Origin: a bacterium | GTDB taxonomy: Bacteria > Patescibacteriota > Minisyncoccia > UBA6257 > GWB1-50-10 | Reading direction: 5' to 3' | Length of the DNA: 5,401 nt | Assembly (NCBI GenBank): GCA_027310235.1 | Contig: DAIDBF010000097.1 | Location: forward strand, 1 to 5,401 | Shown: positions 1-4,708 of the stretch, one piece after another | Position numbering within the stretch: position 1 is the stretch's first letter | Layout of the letters: each line of letters starts with the position of its first letter | Translations under genes and position numbers: made by a program | The notes under the pieces: model-generated | Databases searched by the model: none | Told to the model about the DNA's origin: nothing | Seen by the model: the letters and a program-made list of their open reading frames with translations, nothing else

Positions 1-203
1 GCAACACGCTCCCAGGGTATGTTCCGTTCCGCACCCAAAGCGACTTTTGAGAGCTCGGGGCGGATTTTCCCGAACCGATCGAGCGGTGTCGGCGTGATGC
101 CGCATAGAAATATCTTCGAGACGCCTGCGGCATCCGATGTCCGGAAGATGGACCCGACATTGTGTATGCTCCGTATGTTGTGGAGGATTACTGTTACTTC
201 CAT
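1..203 (-). CDS. SpoU/TrmH-family RNA 2'-O-methyltransferase, N-terminal part (runs off left edge)
   Basis: Translating the minus strand from the ATG at 203 gives 67 residues that are open to the window edge. They begin MEVTVILHNI and contain the SPOUT motif 1 region (RSIHNVGSIFRTSDAAG, residues 11-27), then IFLCGITPTP and KVALGAE (residues 53-59), followed by PWE. Asn15 and Arg21 match the conserved Asn and catalytic Arg of TrmH-like enzymes. Members of this family transfer a methyl group from S-adenosylmethionine to a ribose 2'-OH in tRNA or rRNA; the exact target cannot be told here, and the knotted C-terminal SAM site is outside the window. The start is firm because an in-frame TAG lies three codons upstream and no other start codon precedes the motif. 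There is no Shine-Dalgarno sequence: the bases before the ATG belong to a REP-like palindrome that ends 2 nt away. ndk lies upstream on the same strand, but a terminator separates the two. Confidence 0.88.
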   Translation of the reverse strand, partial: MEVTVILHNIRSIHNVGSIFRTSDAAGVSKIFLCGITPTPLDRFGKIRPELSKVALGAERNIPWERV

Positions 204-205
204 GG

Positions 206-231
206 CAATCTATCGATGCCGGGCCTCGATA
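206..231. repeat. REP-like palindrome, copy A (degenerate)
   Basis: The 26 bases match the palindrome at 4676-4701 with one mismatch (T217 for G). The arms TATCGATGCC (211-220) and GGCCTCGATA (222-231) pair around a single base with one mismatch. The copy lies 2 nt upstream of the SpoU-family start codon, so a hairpin in the mRNA would sit on the ribosome entry region. Copy B is centred about 37 nt away, a paired arrangement like that of REP doublets (BIMEs). Confidence 0.75.
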
Positions 232-244
232 ATTTTGTGGATAA

Positions 245-270
245 CTCTATTGAGGCCGAGCCTCGATAGT
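245..270. repeat. REP-like palindrome, copy B (degenerate)
   Basis: Bases 246-269 match the palindrome at 4679-4702 with two mismatches. The arms CTATTGAGGC (247-256) and GCCTCGATAG (260-269) form a 10 bp stem with one T/G mismatch and a CGA loop. Because both palindromes are self-complementary, copies A and B could also pair with each other. The sequence between them (232-244) is AT-rich and non-coding. Confidence 0.72.
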
Positions 271-276
271 ATTGTA
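271..276 (-). promoter_or_regulatory. Possible -10 element for the SpoU-family gene
   Basis: The minus strand reads TACAAT here, one base from the consensus, but no convincing -35 box lies 16-18 nt upstream. If used, transcription would start inside REP copy B and give a leader of about 60 nt holding both palindromes. A short inverted repeat CAGAG-7-CTCTG (278-294) lies just upstream. The call rests on one hexamer only. Confidence 0.25.
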
Positions 277-304
277 GCAGAGTGCTTATCTCTGATAGAA
301 AAGA

Positions 305-342
305 TGAAACCCTACTTCGAATTCATGAGATGTAGGGTTTCA
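305..342 (-). terminator. Rho-independent terminator of ndk
   Basis: The minus strand carries an 11 bp perfect stem, TGAAACCCTAC (342-332) and GTAGGGTTTCA (315-305), with a 16 nt loop, followed by TCTTTTCT. The ndk stop codon TGA (342-340) is the first three bases of the stem, so coding sequence and terminator overlap. The loop is longer than usual, which lowers certainty a little. Confidence 0.7.
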
Positions 343-771
343 AAATTTGAGAAACTGACGCGCGATCGCGAGGTCGCGTTCCAGTTCCCTCGGGTTCTTC
401 GGCCGATGGATAACATTGCCGTAGAAATAGTACCCCTCGGCAAGGAGAATTCGATTGCTCCAACCGAATCTTCTACGAATGGTGCCTTCCTCGCACCTCA
501 TCGGATCGGTCTTTTTCCCGCACAACCGGACAAGCTCCTGGAGCGCATTCGGTCCTTCCACAATACCAACTTCTCCCGGCTCCCCTTCCATCATCCGATA
601 AATTCCTCTCCGAACTGCGGAAGAAACGCCATCGTACTGGGCGTTCAGAATTTCACGGGTATAAATGAAGTCGGTAAACACAACTACCAAGAACTTTTCC
701 CTCAAGATCGCACGAATTTCGACTTTGAAGGAAACACCATCCGGCTTGATAAAATAAGGCACGCAGGTCAT
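340..771 (-). CDS. ndk: Nucleoside diphosphate kinase-like protein, diverged
   Basis: This 143-residue protein has the length and layout of nucleoside diphosphate kinases, which move the terminal phosphate between nucleoside triphosphates and diphosphates through a phosphohistidine. Visible landmarks are the IKPDGV strand (Lys9 contacts phosphate), VEGPNAL (71-77, matching the family's LEG-NA), KKTDP (86-90), GTIRRRFG (96-103) and N-V-I-H (119-122) with His122 as the expected phosphohistidine. It departs from the family after this His: RPKN replaces the usual G/A-S-D-S, and there is a 4-6 residue insertion (about 104-118) between GTIRRRFG and NVIH. The start at 771 is chosen over an ATG at 837 because a strong AAGGAGGT lies 7 nt before it and the extra 22 residues do not belong to the family. 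A TTGACG in the gap to sod could be its -35 box, but no clear -10 follows. Activity is likely though unproven. Confidence 0.85.
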   Translation of the reverse strand: MTCVPYFIKPDGVSFKVEIRAILREKFLVVVFTDFIYTREILNAQYDGVSSAVRRGIYRMMEGEPGEVGIVEGPNALQELVRLCGKKTDPMRCEEGTIRRRFGWSNRILLAEGYYFYGNVIHRPKNPRELERDLAIARQFLKF

Positions 772-778
772 TTCTGCC

Positions 779-786
779 ACCTCCTT
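779..786 (-). promoter_or_regulatory. Strong Shine-Dalgarno sequence of ndk
   Basis: The minus strand reads AAGGAGGT, fully complementary to the 16S rRNA tail, 7 nt before the ATG at 771. It decides the start codon and shows that this genome uses classical Shine-Dalgarno initiation, in contrast to the leaderless-looking neighbour on the other side of the gap. Confidence 0.85.
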
Positions 787-885
787 TCTTTTTAATTTTG
801 AAAACTTCAGTAAGAAAACTCGCTTTAAGCAAACCACGGTTCAAGGGACACGTCAACCAAAAGCGCGAGCCGCCGGCAGATCCGC

Positions 886-913
886 TTGGTAGACGCGAAA
901 TATCTGGTATAAT
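886..913 (+). promoter_or_regulatory. Extended -10 promoter of the superoxide dismutase gene
   Basis: TTGGTA (886-891) is followed after 16 nt by TATAAT (908-913), preceded by TGG, which gives the TGn extended -10 form. The predicted transcription start, 6-8 nt after the -10, falls at about 919-921, only 2-4 nt before the ATG at 923. The 12-mer ATCTGGTATAAT (902-913) recurs in front of the membrane protein gene at 4635-4624. Confidence 0.75.
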
Positions 914-922
914 GCTCATAAT

Positions 923-1531
923 ATGAAATTCGATCTGCCGTTACTTCCCTACGCATACGACGCGCTTGAGCCGCACATCGATGCGAAGACGATGGAAATC
1001 CATCATACGAAGCATCACGCGACATATGTGACAAAACTGAACGAAGCGATCGCAAACGCTCCCGAACTTGAAGGGAAAACGCTCGAGGAGCTCCTTCTCA
1101 CCCTCGACAAGTTTTCCGAACCGCTGCGAACGGCTATACGAAACTATGGAGGTGGGCATTATAACCACTCGCTCTTCTGGATTTTCATGGGACCACACAT
1201 GGAAAGAAACGAAAAAGGCCCGCAAGGTCCTCTCGGGAATGCGATTGTCGCGGCGTTCGGCGACTTCGAAAAATTCAAAGAAACGTTCTCGAAAACGGCT
1301 GCAGGACTTTTCGGAAGCGGCTGGACATGGCTCGTGAAAGACAAAACGGGATCGCTCTCCATCGTTACGACCCCGAACCAGAATTCTCCTTTCTCCGATG
1401 GATCGAAAATCATCATGGGCCTCGATGTGTGGGAACACGCATACTATCTCAAATACCAAAGCCGCCGCCCCGAGTATATCGAAAACTGGTGGCATGTAGT
1501 AAACTGGGAAGAAGTTGCAAAACGCTTCTAA
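923..1531 (+). CDS. sodA: Superoxide dismutase, Mn-type or cambialistic
   Basis: This complete 202-residue protein is a member of the Fe/Mn superoxide dismutase family, which converts superoxide to oxygen and hydrogen peroxide. The four metal ligands are visible: His27 (MEIHHTKHH), His82 (NHSLFW), Asp168 and His172 (LDVWEHAYYLKY). Metal preference is read from second-sphere residues. GGGHYNHSLFW has Gly where Fe enzymes carry the active-site Gln, and TTPNQNSP supplies Gln153 from the C-terminal domain as in Mn enzymes, so Mn-type or cambialistic is the best call. No signal peptide is seen, so it should act in the cytoplasm. It is the only plus-strand gene here, divergent from ndk and convergent with the 1616-2062 gene. 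No Shine-Dalgarno precedes the ATG; the promoter -10 ends 9 nt upstream, implying a nearly leaderless mRNA. Confidence 0.95.
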   Translation: MKFDLPLLPYAYDALEPHIDAKTMEIHHTKHHATYVTKLNEAIANAPELEGKTLEELLLTLDKFSEPLRTAIRNYGGGHYNHSLFWIFMGPHMERNEKGPQGPLGNAIVAAFGDFEKFKETFSKTAAGLFGSGWTWLVKDKTGSLSIVTTPNQNSPFSDGSKIIMGLDVWEHAYYLKYQSRRPEYIENWWHVVNWEEVAKRF

Positions 1532-1546
1532 CGCGAGATTCTCGCG
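1532..1546 (+). other. Short hairpin directly after the sod stop codon
   Basis: CGCGAG, ATT loop, CTCGCG: a 6 bp GC-rich stem that starts on the base after the stop codon. No run of T follows, so it is not a complete intrinsic terminator. It may stabilise the 3' end of the mRNA or help the hairpin at 1571-1603. Confidence 0.4.
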
Positions 1547-1570
1547 CACAACTTCCACCGCGCTTGTAAA

Positions 1571-1603
1571 AAAGGCCTCGTAATTACGTGCAACGAGGCC
1601 TTT
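1571..1603 (-). terminator. Intrinsic terminator between convergent genes
   Basis: A perfect 11 bp stem, AAAGGCCTCGT (1571-1581) and ACGAGGCCTTT (1593-1603), has an 11 nt loop. On the minus strand it ends in TTTTTT, making a good terminator 12 nt past the stop of the 1616-2062 gene. On the plus strand only the three T's inside the stem follow, so it would serve the dismutase gene more weakly. Confidence 0.8.
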
Positions 1604-1615
1604 AGATCGCCAATT

Positions 1616-2062
1616 TCAGCTGACTTTTTTTCCCTTTATCCTTTCAAATTTATTCTCCTCCCTATTAAGGATATATCCTCCGAACCTACCCACCGGATAG
1701 GTTTCTCCTCTAATTCCAAGATGGGAAGCAGCATAAAAATCAACAAAATGGATCAAGTCGGAGTTCCCGATAAGAACGATGGCACCCGCTTCATCCTCAT
1801 ACATAGAAACCAAGGTCTCAATATCGGAAAAGTCGAGAGGTGGATTGAGAACCGGCACATAGGAGAAATCGGACTCAAGGGAGTTTCCTATTACTTCCGC
1901 CGCTCCGCGGGAATTTACTGCCATGGAGTGGAAAATTTTTATCCTGGAATCCTTGAGATATTCGATCTTCTTCATTATATCGAGCGCTTTCTCAAAATTC
2001 TCCTCGGAGAATCTTTTTTCTTCTCCGTCATGAGTCGCCTTTAGCACAACCAACGTCTTCAT
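1616..2062 (-). CDS. Small protein resembling a degenerate histidine phosphatase (function unknown)
   Basis: This 148-residue soluble protein is not firmly recognised. Its layout recalls small SixA-like members of the histidine phosphatase superfamily. There is an N-terminal strand LVVLKATHDGE (4-14) where the family has the RHG motif, then SMAVNSRGAAEVIGNSL (46-62) resembling the S-x-x-R-A-x-Q-T-A-E helix, and AIVLIGNSDLIHFV (94-107) where the family has V-G-H. The RHG motif is broken and the second catalytic His is replaced by Asn100, so it is probably not a normal phosphatase if the relation holds. No signal peptide or membrane helix is seen. The start is supported by AAGGAAGGA ending 3 nt before the ATG (its first AAGGA lies 7 nt away). 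It follows the dehydrogenase after 87 nt with no terminator between, but has its own possible promoter at 2113-2141. The coding call is strong, the family call weak. Confidence 0.8.
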   Translation of the reverse strand: MKTLVVLKATHDGEEKRFSEENFEKALDIMKKIEYLKDSRIKIFHSMAVNSRGAAEVIGNSLESDFSYVPVLNPPLDFSDIETLVSMYEDEAGAIVLIGNSDLIHFVDFYAASHLGIRGETYPVGRFGGYILNREENKFERIKGKKVS

Positions 2063-2112
2063 TATTCCTTCCTTTTTTATTTGTAAAAATAAACCTCTGA
2101 AACGTGAGGAGT

Positions 2113-2141
2113 ATGATAACCGAGAATGCCGGGGCGCGCAA
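2113..2141 (-). promoter_or_regulatory. Possible promoter of the 1616-2062 gene
   Basis: On the minus strand, TTGCGC (2141-2136) is followed after 17 nt by TATCAT (2118-2113). The -10 matches the consensus in five of six bases, the -35 in three. It would give a leader of about 40-45 nt that holds the AAGGAAGGA ribosome site. Read-through from the dehydrogenase gene is the alternative. Confidence 0.35.
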
Positions 2142-2149
2142 GAAAGTCG

Positions 2150-2836
2150 TTAGCCGTTTGGGTGCGTGATGTGCAGTTCCGGAAACGCGGCTTTGGACCC
2201 GATGATGAATGCGACCGCCTTCGCGACCTCTCTCGGATCGAGCCGGCTGTTCATATTCACATCTTTCTCTTTATAACCGGAGTTCTTAAAAAGATTCGTT
2301 TTCATCCTTCCAGGATAAACGCCGGTGACTTTGATTCCATAACGCGGGAGATCAAACTGGAGCGATTTGGTAAAACCCGACAGAGCGAACTTCGAGGCAA
2401 CGTACACGCTTCGCTCCGCCTTCGCATACAACCCGTCTTTCGAGATAACATTCACGATAAGTCCTCTTTTTTGCTTCTTCATCTGCGGAATAACCGCGCG
2501 AGCCATAAACATCGGACCTAATGCATTCACCCCAAGCACCCGTGCCATCGCTTCGGGTTTATTCGAGGTTACCTCCCCCTTAATCCAGGTGCCGGCATTA
2601 TTCACCAGGCAGTCGATCCGCTTGTATTTCTTGATTACGCTCTGCGTTGCAATCTGGACCTGTATCGGATCGGACACGTCGCATACTTCGTAAGCACACT
2701 TCAATTTTTTGGCGACCCGCGTAACATCTTCTTCTTTATAGGAAAGGATGATTACCTTATGCTTTGGCGAAAGTTCGCGCGCGATCGCTTTTCCCAGCCC
2801 CTCGCTCCCTCCCGTGATGAGAATCACTTTTTTCAT
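2150..2836 (-). CDS. Short-chain dehydrogenase/reductase (SDR family)
   Basis: This classical SDR fold of 228 residues is an NAD(P)-dependent oxidoreductase whose substrate cannot be inferred. Numbered from the start chosen here: TGGSEGLG (8-15) is the nucleotide-binding TGxxxGxG motif, Asp53 (CDVSD) contacts adenine, NNAG is at 79-82, and the catalytic residues are Asn104, Ser132, Tyr145 and Lys149 (YVASK). PG at 175-176 follows. All active-site residues are present and the length is normal for the family. An earlier ATG at 2845 would add MRK, but it overlaps a perfect TATAAT (2849-2844). The second ATG at 2836 lies 7 nt after that -10, where transcription should begin, so it is the better start; GAGG at 2843-2840 is a poor, very close alternative ribosome site. 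The neighbours give no hint of the substrate. Confidence 0.92.
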   Translation of the reverse strand: MKKVILITGGSEGLGKAIARELSPKHKVIILSYKEEDVTRVAKKLKCAYEVCDVSDPIQVQIATQSVIKKYKRIDCLVNNAGTWIKGEVTSNKPEAMARVLGVNALGPMFMARAVIPQMKKQKRGLIVNVISKDGLYAKAERSVYVASKFALSGFTKSLQFDLPRYGIKVTGVYPGRMKTNLFKNSGYKEKDVNMNSRLDPREVAKAVAFIIGSKAAFPELHITHPNG

Positions 2837-2843
2837 TTTCCTC

Positions 2844-2849
2844 ATTATA
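2844..2849 (-). promoter_or_regulatory. -10 element of the dehydrogenase gene
   Basis: A perfect TATAAT on the minus strand, 7 nt before the ATG at 2836. No good -35 or TGn extension is visible. Its position implies a leaderless mRNA and argues against the overlapping ATG at 2845. Confidence 0.6.
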
Positions 2850-3110
2850 CAACATTCTCAAGATCAATTTATCTTCTCCCAACTATCGACCTCATAACCA
2901 AGTTCAAGAAATTTTCAAAAATTCTCTCTGTTCTTGAGGAGACATAACGGAGCGAGCGCATAGATTTACGAGCGAGGACGAAGAATATGAGCGATGTGCA
3001 CACTGTTCGAGTCCCTTCAGGTCGAGTTGTGCACACGCTCAATGTTCGAGGACAAGCGAGTAAAATCTATATGAGCGGAGTTCTCTGTCGACGAGAGAAC
3101 AAAGAAAATT
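2846..3110. other. Non-coding gap of 265 nt with nested inverted repeats
   Basis: No convincing gene lies here. The part next to the dehydrogenase (2850-2945) is AT-rich and unstructured by eye. From 2950 to 3100 the sequence is built from inverted and repeated words. An outer pair, ATAGATTTAC (2960-2969) and GTAAAATCTAT (3060-3070), has a one-base bulge. It encloses GAGCG-A-TGTGCACA (2989-3002) and TGTGCACACGCTC (3028-3040), a 13 bp stem with one bulge and a 25 nt loop. The purine-rich word GAGCGAG/GAGGAC recurs at 2950, 2970 and 3048, and GTTCGAG occurs at 3005 and 3044. On the minus strand this is the 3' side of rarA and upstream of the dehydrogenase promoter. Confidence 0.55.
3080..3100 (-). 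terminator. Hairpin downstream of rarA, possible weak terminator
   Basis: GTTCTCT (3080-3086), a 7 nt loop and AGAGAAC (3094-3100) form a 7 bp stem starting 10 nt after the rarA stop codon on the minus strand. TCCGCTC follows, not a T-run, so intrinsic termination would be inefficient. It may be part of the larger structured region next to it. Confidence 0.35.
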
Positions 3111-4241
3111 TTATGGTCGATAGTACCTCTTCCCTTTCAATTTCTCCGGCAAGAGATCTTCCTTGGTGTATTTCTCGTACCCCTTCCCGTAATCAAGTTC
3201 TTTCATAAGCTTTGTCACGGCATTCCGGATTTTGAGCGGGATAGGGAGATTGCCGAACTTCTTCGCATCTTCAAGCGCCTCCTCATAGGCGTAGTAAGCG
3301 CCTTTATCCTTCTTCGCGAGCGAGAGATATACCACGCCGTGCCCCAGATTGATCCCGCACTCGGGAAGTCCTATCTCCTCGACTGCACGGAACACTTCGT
3401 TTGCGACGACGAGTGCCATCGGATCCATTATGCCGATATCCTCACTCGCGAAAATCACCATCCTCCGCGCGATGAACTTCGGATCTTCGCCCGCATCGAT
3501 CATGCGCGCCAGGTAGTAAAGTGCCGCATCGGGCTGGGAAGCGCGCATAGATTTAATAAATGCACTGATCGTGTTGTAGTGTTCTTCTCCTTTTTTGTCG
3601 TAGCGCAGGAACTTCGATTGAAGCGTATCCTTCAACGTCTCGACCGTAATGCGTTTATAGAACTTCTCCGCATTCTCGATCATGGTGATTGCCTGCCGTG
3701 CATCGCCGTTCGCCATCGCGATGAGCCAATCCTCCGCTTCTTTATCCATCGATACTCCCGCACGCTTAACAATCGTCCGCATCTCCTCATCCGTGAGTTC
3801 GTTCAGAACGAACACCCGGCAGCGCGAAAGAAGCGGCGAGATAACTTCGAAACTTGGATTCTCGGTCGTAGCGCCGATAAGCGTAAGCGTCCCCTTCTCG
3901 ACGAACGGCAGAAGAAAATCCTGCTGTGCTTTGTTGAAACGGTGGATCTCGTCCAAGAACAACACCTTCGGCTTTCCCCATGAACTCATTCCTATGATCT
4001 GTTTTATATCATCCTTGCCTGCCGAAACCGCCGAGAGTTCGTAGAGTTCGGCATCCAGATTTTGCGCGTAGATCTTCGCGAGCGTGGTCTTGCCGCATCC
4101 GGGCGGTCCCCAAAGAATGAACGAGAAGAGATGTTTCCCCTCGATTGCGATCCTTAGGGGCTTTCCTTTTCCCACCAGACGCTCCTGTCCCACGAATGCT
4201 TCGAGGGTTTTCGGGCGTATTTTTGAAGCGAGTGGTTCCAT
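3111..4241 (-). CDS. rarA: Replication-associated recombination protein A (RarA/MgsA/WRNIP1 family AAA+ ATPase)
   Basis: This complete 376-residue protein is related to the clamp-loader ATPases and acts at stalled replication forks, where E. coli RarA opens DNA ends and interacts with single-strand binding protein. Motifs in order: LASKIRPKTLEAFVGQE (4-20), Walker A GPPGCGKT (45-52), Walker B VLFLDEIH (93-100), sensor 1 GATTENPS (123-130), arginine finger in LLSRCR (Arg140), and sensor 2 GDARQAI (179-185, Arg182). The C-terminal tetramerisation part includes IKSMRASQPDAALYYLARM (229-247) and ARRMVIFASEDIG (258-270). It is somewhat shorter than the usual 400-450 residues, with nothing essential missing. 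It follows the membrane protein gene after 40 nt with no terminator, so co-transcription is likely. The leader has AAGGG 6 nt before the ATG, a modest ribosome site; a TAGGAT 11 nt before the ATG is a weak -10 candidate. Confidence 0.95.
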   Translation of the reverse strand: MEPLASKIRPKTLEAFVGQERLVGKGKPLRIAIEGKHLFSFILWGPPGCGKTTLAKIYAQNLDAELYELSAVSAGKDDIKQIIGMSSWGKPKVLFLDEIHRFNKAQQDFLLPFVEKGTLTLIGATTENPSFEVISPLLSRCRVFVLNELTDEEMRTIVKRAGVSMDKEAEDWLIAMANGDARQAITMIENAEKFYKRITVETLKDTLQSKFLRYDKKGEEHYNTISAFIKSMRASQPDAALYYLARMIDAGEDPKFIARRMVIFASEDIGIMDPMALVVANEVFRAVEEIGLPECGINLGHGVVYLSLAKKDKGAYYAYEEALEDAKKFGNLPIPLKIRNAVTKLMKELDYGKGYEKYTKEDLLPEKLKGKRYYRP

Positions 4242-4281
4242 AGGTCGCCCTTATCCTACCGCTAATTCAAGGCGAAAACCA

Positions 4282-4617
4282 CTAGCCGGGAAAAATGACG
4301 AATCCGAGGAGAAGAAAAACGACAAAGAAAAAGAGAAGCCAAGCGGCAGTAAAAACAATTGCCTTCAACGCCTCGTGCTTCTTATCCGCAAAGAAAAGAA
4401 TTGCAGGATACCGAAACGCAATGACACTGCAGATGAGTCCCGATACGATGAATGCGAGAAGGAAAAGTACCATCGGGACGATGGGACTGGGAGTGACATT
4501 TACTCTCCTCACCCATTCCTGCATCAGCTCCACTATGACTGCGAATATGCTTACGTACAGCGTAAGTCCCGCCGCTTGGAAAAGCCCGATCGCTCTTAAT
4601 GGATACTTGGTATTCAT
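4282..4617 (-). CDS. Small three-helix membrane protein, function unknown
   Basis: This 111-residue protein has three hydrophobic stretches, at about 8-31, 47-68 and 86-109, and little else. The first loop (32-46, QEWVRRVNVTPSP) and the second (69-85, RYPAILFFADKKHEALK) are short and charged, and the C-terminus ends within or just after the third helix. No catalytic motif is visible. I do not recognise a named family; similar small three-helix proteins recur in Patescibacteria as hypothetical proteins, but that is recollection. The start is strongly set by the promoter: TGGTATAAT ends 6 nt before this ATG, so transcription should begin at or next to the start codon, and no Shine-Dalgarno is present. 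Its neighbours are rarA downstream (40 nt) and, upstream, a REP palindrome and a transposase. Confidence 0.82.
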   Translation of the reverse strand: MNTKYPLRAIGLFQAAGLTLYVSIFAVIVELMQEWVRRVNVTPSPIVPMVLFLLAFIVSGLICSVIAFRYPAILFFADKKHEALKAIVFTAAWLLFFFVVFLLLGFVIFPG

Positions 4618-4623
4618 ATAGCT

Positions 4624-4635
4624 ATTATACCAGAT
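4624..4635 (-). promoter_or_regulatory. Extended -10 promoter of the membrane protein gene
   Basis: The minus strand reads ATCTGGTATAAT, identical to 902-913 in front of the dismutase gene, with the TGn extension and a perfect -10. No clear -35 is seen, which is common for extended -10 promoters. The -10 ends 6 nt before the ATG at 4617, so the transcript should start at the ATG itself. It may drive rarA as well. Confidence 0.75.
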
Positions 4636-4673
4636 TCAGTTTGAGATGTGGGCGAGCGTTTCCCGCGTTACTC

Positions 4674-4708
4674 CCCAATCTATCGAGGCCGGGCCTCGAT
4701 AGATTGGG
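4674..4708. repeat. REP-like palindrome, copy C (intact, next to the transposase)
   Basis: A perfect inverted repeat: CCCAATCTATCGAGGCC (4674-4690), one central G, then GGCCTCGATAGATTGGG (4692-4708). The right arm ends on the base adjoining the transposase stop codon TAA (4711-4709). Two degenerate copies lie at 206-231 and 245-270. No T-run follows on the minus strand, so it is not a standard terminator, though the hairpin would still protect or end the transposase mRNA. A GTGG/GTAG tetranucleotide at a constant distance, as in enterobacterial REPs, is not evident for all three copies. Confidence 0.88.

Noticed and set aside
362..369. GCGATCGC octamer (HIP1-like), also at 1046-1053 and 2781-2788, about 0.1 expected by chance
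   Set aside because: All three copies are in frame as GCG ATC GCn encoding Ala-Ile-Ala in three real genes, so codon preference explains much of the excess; three copies are too few to claim a genome signature.
19..795. Long plus-strand reading frame of 258 codons at the left end
   Set aside because: It runs antisense to the SpoU-family gene and ndk and across the REP doublet and terminator; its translation shows no family features.
941..1558. Long minus-strand reading frame of 205 codons opposite the dismutase gene
   Set aside because: It is the antisense shadow of a gene with all metal ligands conserved; it has no recognisable domain of its own.
3003..3027. GTTCGAGTCCC resembling a tRNA T-loop
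   Set aside because: The bases flanking the loop do not form the 5 bp T-stem, and no acceptor, D or anticodon arm can be built around it.
2987..3208. Plus-strand reading frame of 73 codons covering the structured intergenic block
   Set aside because: It has no ribosome site, overlaps the 3' end of rarA by about 100 bases, and its sequence is simply the inverted-repeat block read as protein.
4674..4708. Reading the palindrome as a simple intrinsic terminator or a CRISPR-type repeat
   Set aside because: No T-run follows on either strand, there is no regular array with spacers, and the same palindrome recurs at 206-270 in a different context.
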